Assembly (NCBI GenBank): GCA_963971405.1
Contig: OZ020488.1
Coordinates: 20,603,089-20,667,088, forward strand
Source of the DNA: Psococerastis gibbosa
Taxonomy: Eukaryota; Arthropoda; Insecta; Psocodea; Psocidae
DNA: 64,000 bases
Direction of reading: 5' to 3'
A program made the translations under genes and the position numbers. The notes beneath the pieces are model-generated. The model did no database searches, was not told where the DNA came from, and saw only the letters and a list, made by a program, of their open reading frames with translations. This document shows, piece after piece, positions 53,819-62,622 of the stretch. The stretch's first letter is position 1. Each line of letters opens with the position of its first letter.

Positions 53819-54023
53819 CTCTGGGGTCCTAGAGTCCGATGCGTGCCCTATGTGCGACTACGCCCCAATGACTGCTGCGCACCTTCCTAACTGCCCAGCC
53901 CTAACTGACGACGCAATAGAGGATGATGAGGACGACTTCGCGGGGATAGCTCGTCTATACTGGTCAGCGCGTCACCAAATGGCTCAGATGCCAAGGGTGG
54001 GCGTTGGCTAGTAAGTAAGTAAG
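53819..54023 (+). mobile_element. I-like LINE, 205-bp 5'-truncated insertion
   Basis: Exact 13-bp duplication TTATTATGGCAGA (53806-53818, 54024-54036). It encodes CPMCDYAPMTAAHLPNCP then YWSARHQMAQMPRVGVG-stop and ends in TAGTAAGTAAGTAAG. The apparent ATG at 53811 belongs to the target duplication. Confidence 0.9.
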
Positions 54024-54191
54024 TTATTATGGCAGAAGAATTCTGGGCCTAGTTAAGTTACTTCCGGCCGAAGGCTTAAATCGGGCTGAGCTATAATTCA
54101 AAATTTTGGAGGGATGGCTATAATTTATAGCAAAATACGTCTGCTGATACGTAGGCTTAACTTAAAGAAGTAGGTATACGTGTACTAATTA

Positions 54192-54340
54192 GGCGGCTAT
54201 TCCACGTATCAATAATCCGTCATATATTATGTGCTTCAATAATAGATGAGATTTTTTTTACTCTATATAGGCCTAAAAACAAAAATCTCATCAATTATTA
54301 ATGCACAAATGACGGAATATTGACAAGTGGAATAGCCGCC
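54192..54340. mobile_element. TWA-flanked MITE (family A), 149 bp
   Basis: GGCGGCTATTCCACGTATCA ... GACAAGTGGAATAGCCGCC, flanked by TTA and TAA. Almost entirely inverted repeat, including TGCACAAATGACGG / CCGTCATATATTATGTGC-like arms. Confidence 0.8.
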
Positions 54341-54472
54341 TAAGAGTTTATAGTACTTAGGGTCTTAAGCCCGATCCGACGATGATACTTAAAATTAAAG
54401 CGGCGCGTATCATATTATTATTAAATCGGCTCACATAGATTTACTAAATAATAGCAAGATAAGTGTTACTTA

Positions 54473-54880
54473 GGTGCCCATTCCACATACGTACAATGTC
54501 AATGAAAATTATGAAATTGAAGGGCATTTCAATTTTACTCTATGCCATTGTTAAAATTGATCAATTGATAATAGAGTAAAATCACAATCTAAAATTAAAA
54601 AATGGCGTCATGTGATATGACAAGTACAACTATTTTAATTGATTTCTCTAAAAAGAAAGCATTTCTGTATAAAAATTATAATAAGGATTAAATAATAAGG
54701 CGACGAAGAAAACAAATACAATTTCAAGAAACAAATTTCAAAAATTTGGCACATAGACTACGCTTCAATTGAAAATTGTCAATTTTTGAAAAACATGGAA
54801 TGGCCCCCATCAATGAGAAATTGAAATGTCCTTCAATTTCATAATTTTCATTGACGTTGTACGTATGTGGAATGGGCGCC
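54473..54880. mobile_element. TWA-flanked MITE (family A), 408 bp
   Basis: GGTGCCCATTCCACATACGT ... ACGTATGTGGAATGGGCGCC with TTA duplicated (54470-54472, 54881-54883). Internal TTTTACTCTATGCCATTG, an ATAGAGTAAAATCACAA block, and core AAAAATGGCGTCATGTGATA. Confidence 0.88.
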
Positions 54881-54883
54881 TTA

Positions 54884-55560
54884 AATTTTTAAAGAACCAT
54901 TCTTCGATAGTACCTATAGAATAATTATTGCACAGAATATAGACAAAAAATGTATAACAAATAAAAATTTTAAATACTGGCGGGAGAATGCAAATGGAGT
55001 TCTTGCGCAGGTAAAACAAATATGGCGGGCTGTCGGAAAGGGAGGGGGTACCCCTGATTCTCGGACATCACCCCCTCATTTTAACATGGAGTGTATAGGC
55101 TTTCCAATGAAATTTATTTTATTTTAAGAAATTTTCGATTTTCAACGGCAAATTAGTTCTATTTATATGTTCCTTCAATACTTGCGCGGGTACTGACAAA
55201 AAATTGCGGCAAAGTAGCTGCAAATAATTGTCGAAAAATATTATTTAAATTTGCTTGTGTATCTAATTTTATTTCATTGGTTGTGATACTTCCGCGAGGG
55301 CAGAACAGATTTTTAAATGGGTATGTGAGCCTAAGCTTGCTTACAAATATTACAATTAATGAATTAGTAATGATTTATTACCATAACCATGCAACTTTAC
55401 TGCATAACTACCATGAAATATAGCCTAGTTGGCTGGGCTGCCGACACGCTAGCCTATCATGTTGTTTGTATAAATATTAGTAGCGTAAAAAGGGTTATTG
55501 TCTCTCCCATAATATTATCACTAGAATTCAATTTATTATCTGAGCACCAAAGCAGTTAAT
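54884..55560. other. Intergenic, nothing recognised
   Basis: AT-rich. A short region near 55020-55080 reads GGAGGGGGTACCCC. No gene. Confidence 0.4.
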
Positions 55561-55571
55561 TTTCATAGGGC

Positions 55572-55676
55572 CACAGGCCGTGCCCAGCTTTTGTTTTCGG
55601 GGGGGGGGGGGGGGGGGAGGGAGGGGGGGGGGGGGGTCCGGACCCCATGGACCACCCACCTGGGCACGGCCATGGC
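55572..55676. mobile_element. hAT-type MITE with two poly-G runs
   Basis: CAGGCCGTGCCCAG ... CTGGGCACGGCCATG. It is nearly filled by G runs (about 55600-55617 and 55624-55636) and GTCCGGACCCCATGG. The target duplication is not clean (GGCCAC occurs on both sides). Confidence 0.65.
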
Positions 55677-55729
55677 CACTGGAAAGTAACGACTATATAT
55701 ATTGATTAATATACATTATTGATCCCAAT

Positions 55730-55894
55730 CAAGGCCGTAGCCAGGATTTTTCAGGGGGGGGGTTCCGAAATTAAATTGGATATTACATAGTAGTTTATAT
55801 TTTTCCTCTCAAAATCCGATTCTATTTAGTATCAAGCCATTTCATCACGGGGGGGGGGGGGAGGAGGTTGAACTCCCCCTTGGCTACGGCCATG
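55730..55894. mobile_element. hAT-type MITE, 165 bp
   Basis: CAAGGCCGTAGCCAGG ... CCTTGGCTACGGCCATG, with 8-bp flanks ATCCCAAT / ATCTCAAT (one mismatch). A poly-G run lies next to each end. Confidence 0.8.
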
Positions 55895-55974
55895 ATCTCA
55901 ATCGACTGTCCGATTGGATCTGGAAAATCTTTTGTTGGCCCACTAGGATCCACTAAATGTTTTGAACATATATA

Positions 55975-56138
55975 CAAGGCTGTTCCCAGGTTATGATTTC
56001 GGGGGGGGGGGGTCCAAACATTTTTTTACGTAATTTATTAATGAATAAACTCTTCAAACCATACAGGTTTACCTGCAGAAATTTATTTCGGGGGGGGGGG
56101 GTGCGGACCCCATAGACCACCTCCTGGGCACGGCCATG
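55975..56138. mobile_element. hAT-type MITE, 164 bp
   Basis: CAAGGCTGTTCCCAGG ... CCTGGGCACGGCCATG, with exact 8-bp duplication CATATATA (55967-55974, 56139-56146). It contains two G runs and a GTGCGGACCCCATAGACCAC block shared with 55572-55676. Confidence 0.85.
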
Positions 56139-56397
56139 CATATATATGTGCATTTTGTAACTTTAAATATTGTTGACTTCGTTCTGCCACAAAGATGCAA
56201 CCTCCACTTGCATTTCTTAATTTTTTCCAGTGGCTTGGGGAACGATATAATTCGGACCTCTCTCATATGTGTTCTGTCCTGGTGTAGGCTATCACTATTA
56301 CACAAGTCATAGCAGCAATGCTTGACCATAACGCTAGAAATATGAATAATAACAACTTAAAACTGTAAAAATCAATAGCGCTCAATGCATTTCAAAT

Positions 56398-56484
56398 CCT
56401 CCAATGGCCGAACAGCTGATTTTGTTTACATTATTTTCGCAATCACGCATGCGCTGTTAGCTCCGCCCTTTTACTGTGACGTCA
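56398..56484 (+). promoter_or_regulatory. NDUFS3: NDUFS3 promoter motifs: CCAAT, NRF-1-like, GC box, CRE
   Basis: CCAAT (about 56401), ACGCATGCGC (56445-56454), CTCCGCCC (56460-56467) and TGACGTCA (56477-56484) lie 70-155 bp upstream of the ATG. ACGCATGCGC matches the NRF-1 half-palindrome consensus. NRF-1 and CREB sites are established features of nuclear respiratory-chain promoters in vertebrates, and fly Ewg binds the same site. Use here is inferred from sequence only. Confidence 0.6.
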
Positions 56485-56552
56485 CTACGAAAGAACTCCA
56501 TTGAAATTTCGTCTGTTTCTTCTACCCCGATTTTATTGAAAATTAAGCAAAG

Positions 56553-56673
56553 ATGGCTTCGTTCTGCCGACCTATTTTGTCTAATTTAAGGTCTTTTGCC
56601 AAGAGAAAGATATTTAATTATGATTCATCGCGGCTGCTATCTTCAGAAATTGTGGAAAAGAAGGAAACTCGAC
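56553..56673 (+). CDS. NDUFS3: NDUFS3 exon 1: mitochondrial presequence
   Basis: ATG in the context CAAAGATGG. It encodes 40 residues beginning MASFCRPILSNLRSFAKRKI, rich in Arg/Lys/Ser and lacking acidic residues for the first 23, as expected of a mitochondrial targeting peptide. It ends at C|GTATGT (phase 1), and the codon is completed by the exon at 60779. NDUFS3 is the 30-kDa iron-sulfur-fraction subunit (NuoC homologue) of the complex I peripheral arm in the matrix. Confidence 0.9.
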
Positions 56674-56808
56674 GTATGTAACCATATTCCGTAATATTTG
56701 TTGCCATAGCTATTTTCGTTTTCAAAATATACTGTTTACAAGTAATGGGTAGCCTAAGTTGCAATTTTACACTGTATAGCCTAGTTCTTTGAAAATTAAT
56801 CTTACTAA

Positions 56809-57191
56809 GGTGCCATTCCACCGACCGGCTAGGGCTATTTACAGAAACGGTGACATGGTAGCGTACATTCAAGACTTAGGCGGGGTTTCCATCGATCTCG
56901 CAGTGCAGAATGCAAATGACATTGCCGCAAATGTTTGCTTTCCTTTTTATAGAAATCTATTAAAATGTTTGTAATTAACATATCTCATGAAGCCATTTTT
57001 TAATTTTAGTTTGTTTGTTTGTGGTTTTACTGTATGATCATTCATCAATTTTAACTATGGCATAGAGGAAAATAAACATTTACGTCAATTCTGCAATGCG
57101 AGGTCGGTGGAATCCCCGCCTAAGTCTTGAATGTCTGCTACCACGTCACTGTTTTTGTAAATAGCCCTAGCCGGTCGATGGAATGGGCGCC
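56809..57191. mobile_element. Composite family A MITE (copy 3), in NDUFS3 intron
   Basis: 383 bp with TAA duplicated (56806-56808, 57192-57194). Same MITE-in-MITE architecture as 21769 and 22338, but the core is inverted relative to them (CATGAAGCCATTTTTTAATT). Confidence 0.88.
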
Positions 57192-57438
57192 TAATTAGGA
57201 AATTAGAAAACTTTGTATGTCGTTATAATGTGAAAACGAATTAAGATTTATTGTATTGAAACCTCGTATTTTAATTGTAGGTCTAGGTACCTGGTACTGT
57301 ACATAGGCTTGCCAATACTTCAGTATATAGCTATCAGTTATATCACTATCAGTTATATTCATGCCACTTAGGGCTAGCTTCTGGGCGTCGTCATCAAATT
57401 CTGTCGTCTAAAACAAATAATATAAATAAATAACACAT

Positions 57439-58446
57439 TCACCGTAATATCGGGTTCGTCAAAAATTCCTTAACCGAGTAGGGAATTTGTTCCAGCAGTA
57501 GCCGTCGGACGGCCCCGGAAGAAACCTTTACCTCATCCAGTGTCCTAACCTCCTGGGGTAGCTTGTCAAACAACCGGATACCCATCTCCCTAGGAGACCT
57601 AAGGGTTGCCGTGAGACGACTGCTCTCCTCTAGGAAACAGTCCCTATTTCTGGTCCAATGAGTATGGGTGTAACCTGATCTTGGGGGCGGGTTTTTCCGC
57701 AAGTGCACTTATGTCTCCAAGATATATAGAGCGGATAGAGTTAGTATACCAAATTCCTTAAATAAGGGCCGGCAAAATACTCTTTGGTCTTTGATACCCG
57801 CAATGGTTCTAATTGCCCTCTTTTGTAAGCGGAAATCCCGGAGGAAGTCAGTAGCGTTACCCCAACAGATAATGCCATATCGGATGTGACTTCCAAAAAG
57901 ACCAAAGTACACAAGTCTTAGCGAACGATTGACCATAAAAATGAAATATTTCTAAGTAGGAAGTTTGGGGATCCAAGCTTATGGCATAATGTGTTAATTT
58001 GGTTGTTCCAATTAAGGTGCTTGTCCAGCTCAACTCCCAAAAAACCAACCGAATCGCTCTCAGTCAGGGGAACATCATTGACCCTTAATAATGGGCTTCT
58101 TTCAACAGGCTTCCTACCAGCAAACAATGTAAAGGAGGTCTTTCCTAGGTTGAAAACAAGTTTGTTCGAAAAAAGCCAGTTCCTTGCGAGAAGGAGTACT
58201 TCCTTCCCAAGGTCCTCAGCCCCTAAAACATGAAGCTTTTTCAGAAGTATGTAGTAAGAGACCAACAATGGGTTTACCTCTAGACAATTCCAAATTTCTC
58301 GGGTAGTCATTTATACAGGTGATGAATAGGGTGGGTCCCAAGACACTACCCTGGGGAATGCCCGTATTTATGTTCCTCCAACTAGACCGAACAACAATGT
58401 CTACTGCCTGCTTCCGACCCAACATTCTACATCGCCTTATCCTCAT
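57439..58446 (-). pseudogene. Jockey/CR1-like LINE reverse transcriptase, degenerate
   Basis: The - strand frames give, in order, RNINTGIPQGSVLGPTLFIT (RT motif 4), a degraded site where the FADD motif should be, FNLGKTSFTLFAGRKPVE, GFLGVELDKHLNWNNQIN (RT motif 7), SHIRYGIICWGNATD, and a C-terminal FDKLPQEVRTL block. It contains at least two frameshifts and an in-frame stop near 57714. The ends were not resolved; an AT-rich ATTTATTTATATTATTTG tail may lie at 57410-57435. Confidence 0.85.
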
Positions 58447-58679
58447 CGTATATCGTCACGACAGCAGCGTTTCCACACATACTCTGAAGTCTGACTTAGA
58501 GTATCGTACTTTAACATTTTTCATATATATATACTCTACAAACTGGAAGTTACTAAGCCAAAATACTATTTTAACAGCGGCATGAGAGGTATAGGACATC
58601 TTTGCATTGAATTAGGAATGAGCTATTATAAATTTAAGTAATTGTACCTGTATAATTTAAGGATAAAAGTGTGAAGAAT

Positions 58680-59069
58680 GAGGAACCAGTAGAATCCGGG
58701 CTGATGGGCCGTGGTCGAAGTGAAAGTGAACTTCCAAACGTTTCGTCAACATCTGCGGTCGACATCTTCAGTGGAACTGCGTAGACTTCTAAGATTGTAT
58801 CTCGGAGGCTCAGCAGCGACTGTGAGGGCAGGAGGTTGTGCTCTGAAATTTATACTAAGATGCGGGGTGGTGGGGGGTGGAGGCGGAGTCATCCTCGCTC
58901 CTGATTGGCTCCCTACTACCTCAACCTGATGATATCATGATATCCGAGATACAATCTTAGAAGTCTACGCAGTTCCACTGAAGATGTCGACCGCAGATGT
59001 TGACGAAACGTTTGGAAGTTCACTTTCACTTCGACCACGGCCCATCAGCCCGGATTCTACTGGTTCCTC
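58680..59069. mobile_element. Penelope-terminal-repeat-like foldback (family D), intact
   Basis: Two nearly perfect 127-bp inverted arms (58680-58806, 58943-59069) are joined by a spacer rich in GGGGTGGTGG. The outer ends are GAGGAACCAGTAGAATCCGG and its complement. Each arm carries CTGAAGATGTCGACCGCAG...GACGAAAC (58739-58771 on the - strand, 58978-59010 on the + strand). Confidence 0.8.
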
Positions 59070-59304
59070 ATTCGACTCCGGCCGTGAAAGCCTTTGCAGT
59101 TATAAAGTGTGAAGAGTTTTCAAAAGAGTCAAAATGTGTTAATCACTGCGAAAACATTGAAAAAATATTGTTTTAAATAGTAATATATTGGTTACCTACT
59201 ATTTATTGTAATGCTAAAACCCCAACTGTACAGCAATGCCGCAAATTACTTACCTAGTAGCCTATACCCCAGTATAAGTTAACCCATATTATGCACTATA
59301 CAGT

Positions 59305-60431
59305 TAGTTTAGCCAACGCCCGTCTGTGGCAGTAGAGCCATTTGACGCCGAGCCTCCCAGTATCTCTTTGTTAGATCAGCAGGTAGATGCTTGAGTCTGG
59401 AGCAGGTGTGTAGGTGACTTGCGACCATGGTCCCGGAGGAGCAGAGGGGACACACATCTGAGTCACCCCGACGAAAGAACCGGCAGAGGTGTGCCTGCAG
59501 GTAGTCGTGGCCAGTCTCGAGACGGAACCGAGTGACTGCTTCACTTCTCTCGAGGTTAGCTGGGATGTGGCCTGGAGTCGCAAGCTTTTCCCATACTTTT
59601 CCAGTGCTTAGGTTCTTGAGGATGTTTTTTGAATGTTTTGAGACAATTGTGTCAATTTGATTCCTTGCCGCCTGGAGGGTTTGGTGGATCTCAGGTTGCT
59701 CGGATTCTGCTCCTTTTTTTGCCATTTCATCTGCCTTTTCAATGCCATCGAGGCCGACGTGGCTTGGGACCCATTGAAGTCGAACATCCCATCCCGCATT
59801 GATTAGGTTAGCTATGGTGTTGCGGCAGAGAATAGTGCGATGGCAGTCCGTGCTGTTGTTGCTACTGAGGGATCGAATGGCAGCCTGAGAGTCTATTAGG
59901 AACACGACCTTGTTTGGTGTCACGTCGAGGGTTTGTATCTTCTTAGCCGCTTCGATGATTGCACACATTTCGCCATCAAAGTTGCTTGCGTTTTTTCCTA
60001 CGGCAGAACTTAACTGGAAGAACTTGCAGAAGGATCCAGCACCAGCAGCATTTGTTTCGGGAATGTAGGATCCGTCAGTGTAGACATGCAGCCAGTCTTG
60101 AGATGGGTAGAGTTCGTGGATTGTTTCGATGGCACTTTTTTTAGTTCGATGGCGCTTGTCGCTTGTTTATTAGTAGAGAGATTCGTTAGCCACAAATTAA
60201 CTTTTGGTAAGGCTGAGACGACCGTGGCATAGTTTTGCAGGGGTGCAGGTCTGGCTACAGGAATCTGGTATTTTCTATGAAGAGCTTCAGCGTGGTCTAG
60301 GGGGGTGATTTGGGTTTTCAGTCTCTGAGTTGCCGCTTTGTAGTTACCCCAATGTTTTCCATCGACTCTCTTAGCTCTCTCCCAAAATTTAAGAGTGCAT
60401 TTGTCCCTTCAGGCTTCAAGCGGTTCTAGAC
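59305..60431 (-). mobile_element. I-like LINE, 1.1-kb 5'-truncated insertion
   Basis: Exact 15-bp duplication TATGCACTATACAGT (59290-59304, 60432-60446). The ORF2 end is at 59305-59311 (GGCTAAAC...), so the stop lies at the 3' edge of the element. It lies in the NDUFS3 intron, antisense to the gene. Confidence 0.9.
59309..60090 (-). pseudogene. LINE ORF2 RNase H and C-terminal zinc-knuckle region
   Basis: All four RNase H acidic residues are visible: VYTDGSYIPE (first Asp), DGEMCAIIEAA (Glu), FLIDSQAAIRSL (second Asp) and HVGLDGIEKADEMAKKGA (last Asp). It is followed by RFRLETGHDYLQAHLCRFF, CPLCSSGTMVASHLHTC and RRQMALLPQTGVG. An RNase H after the reverse transcriptase is typical of I-group LINEs. 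The frame is open over this whole span, although the RT domain itself is missing. Confidence 0.88.
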
Positions 60432-60778
60432 TATGCACTATACAGTATATACATTACTCATACCTTACTAGCAACTGGTTGTCACGAAAAGCCTTACTTA
60501 CCATGGTTAGTAAGTGAAATTCTTAAAACTTAAAATTGTTAAAATTAACTTTGTATAACTTGAATAAAATTCTTAACAGTATTATTATACTTATGATCCT
60601 ATCAATTCGCAATCCTACCGCCATTCAATAGGCGAGCTAAGCACCGTGAATCAGATTAGCAGGCGTGGATTCGATAAAAGACTACATAAAGGGATGAAAA
60701 AAGTTGAGACATGTCCACATGTACTAAAAAATGTATGCTATAGTAATAATTTTAAATAAAATTAAAATTTTGTTACAG

Positions 60779-61434
60779 CAACTGTTCGTAAAGTAGACCC
60801 TCTGCAGCGCGCGCAGCTAACAGATTTTGGCAAGTATGTCGCGGATAGCGTTCCAAAGTATGTACAAAAAGTGCAGATTACAGCAGGTGATGAACTGGAA
60901 GTTTTAATCTCTCCTGAAGGCGTAATTCCTGTTCTCCAATTTTTAAAAGATCACCATAACTGCCAGTTTGCAAATTTGGTTGATATCGCTGGAATGGACG
61001 TCCCAGCAAGGGAGTACCGATTTGAGGTAATATACAATCTGCTTTCTCTTCGATACAATTCAAGAATTCGCGTCAAAACCTATACTGATGAACTCACTCC
61101 GCTGGACTCTGCATACTCCGTATTTAAGGCGGCTGATTGGTATGAACGAGAAATTTGGGATATGTATGGAGTTTTCTTCACTGATCACCCTGACCTTCGC
61201 CGCATATTGACAGACTACGGGTTTGAAGGACACCCCCAAAGGCGTGATTTTCCTCTTAGTGGATATGTTGAAGTGCGATATGATGACGAGAAAAAGCGAG
61301 TTGTTTTAGAACCATTGGAACTTGCACAAGAATTCAGGAAGTTTGATTTGAATACGCCTTGGGAGCAGTTTCCCAATTTTAGGGAAGCCCCACCAGCTTC
61401 TGAAGAGGTCCCAATCGGGAATAACGCTAAATAA
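60779..61434 (+). CDS. NDUFS3: NDUFS3 exon 2: NuoC/30-kDa subunit domain
   Basis: It follows TTTTGTTACAG; the first two bases complete a Pro codon. The frame starts [20 protein letters not shown], continues through the family signature ([40 protein letters not shown]) and ends [14 protein letters not shown]. The human counterparts are [20 protein letters not shown] and [20 protein letters not shown]. The spliced protein is 258 residues (human 264). An internal GTG/ATG start would lose the conserved first 30 residues of the domain, so the spliced model is preferred. Nothing suggests inactivation. Confidence 0.97.
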
Positions 61435-61477
61435 ATTGGGTTCTTAGGCTATTTTAATTTGAATATGGCACTGAATG

Positions 61478-61495
61478 CAATAAATAAATAAATTG
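61478..61495 (+). terminator. NDUFS3: NDUFS3 poly(A) signals
   Basis: Overlapping AATAAATAAATAAA about 45 bp after the stop, followed by TTGTTGTTAC (GU-rich). Confidence 0.75.
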
Positions 61496-62510
61496 TTGTT
61501 ACTTTTATTCTGTTACTAAACGAGCCTAATGCAGTATGCTATAGCGCATGAGATGGCCTATAACTAATCCTATAATGTAATTTATTCGTATATTTATAAA
61601 AAAAATTAGCTTTCTATGTAATTGTGTTTTTATAATTTTTGATGAGGATCTATCGTAACTATGTAGACCTATGGCGGAATCAGACCAGGCAATACAATAC
61701 ATAAAAATCGTAATGGTGCAATCGCAATTATACAGCAGATGGTTGCCCCAGTACGCACAAAACAAGCGTTAAGTATGCAAAAGGCAACAAACCAGACAAT
61801 TGCTTGAAGAATGTGATGACTTGTAGGCCTAACTGTATATTTACGGTACCGTATACTCTACTACATAGGCCTAGTACACAATGTCTGCAACACTGAAACA
61901 CTCAAGCCACTCCCTTGGGCCATGCTCGCCTACCTTCAACCGACTTAGCAACATTTACCAATATATTCTATTAATGCGGTACCTATCTTTTAATTAGCCA
62001 ACAAATACAATGTAAAAAATAATAAAATTGAAATCATTTATTTTAATGGATACATAGGTAAGAATTTGTAATTCAGAAAAAGTAGGCTGCATATGTAAAG
62101 TAAAGTTAATAAATATAAAGATCTACGGGAGTTAAAAAAAAACTTATTAAAAAATTAAAAGGAATACGTTTATCATGCCAAGTGCAACTCGAAGTTGTTT
62201 TGTTTAAATTTTAAAAGAAATAATTAGTTATTCTTTAAACGCTATAGTTTTGTCCGAGGGCTTGGTAATAAAAGAAAAAGTAAGCTCGTAATAGCAAGTT
62301 TGAAATTTGGCGCCAAAACGTCTCAAGGTTAAGGGATTTATTCTGCTTCTGCTAGAATTTTAATAAATAATAAAGAAATTTGTGAAAAAGTGGCAAGAGC
62401 AGCAGAGTACAACTTTATTATTTTTCTTTTATTAAATACTTAAATAGTCACCAACCGTCTCTAGATATCTTAAATATTGTACAGAAGTTCAAAAGTATGG
62501 CAGATAAGTG
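61496..62510. other. Intergenic, nothing recognised
   Basis: AT-rich; no repeat or gene identified. Confidence 0.4.
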
Positions 62511-62516
62511 AAGTTG

Positions 62517-62616
62517 TGACGTCAAATGTGTAAATTGTGTTGATTTCATCTTGATCTTGATCAACGTCATTTGTCAAACCAAAACGAAAGGAAGGCCAGT
62601 TATCCACATATTTCAG
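62517..62616 (+). promoter_or_regulatory. Candidate promoter and untranslated first exon of a downstream gene
   Basis: TGACGTCA (62517-62524) lies about 90 bp upstream of a consensus donor CAG|GTAAGT at 62614-62622. There is no ATG-initiated frame of note before the donor, so any exon would be 5' UTR. The gene body would lie beyond the window. Confidence 0.3.
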
Positions 62617-62622
62617 GTAAGT

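Noticed and set aside
53811..54011. Independent 66-codon gene starting at ATG 53811
   Set aside because: The ATG is part of the 13-bp target duplication; the rest is a truncated LINE ORF2 C-terminus.
58700..58730. CTGATGGGCCGTGGTCGAAGTGAAAG in family D as a second hammerhead core
   Set aside because: It lacks the invariant A after CTGATG and the GAAA is misplaced. No partner strand for stem I (TCCGGG) was found upstream.
60871..61434. NDUFS3 as a single-exon 187-residue protein
   Set aside because: It would omit the conserved [11 protein letters not shown] region and the targeting peptide, both of which are recovered by splicing 56553-56673 to 60779.
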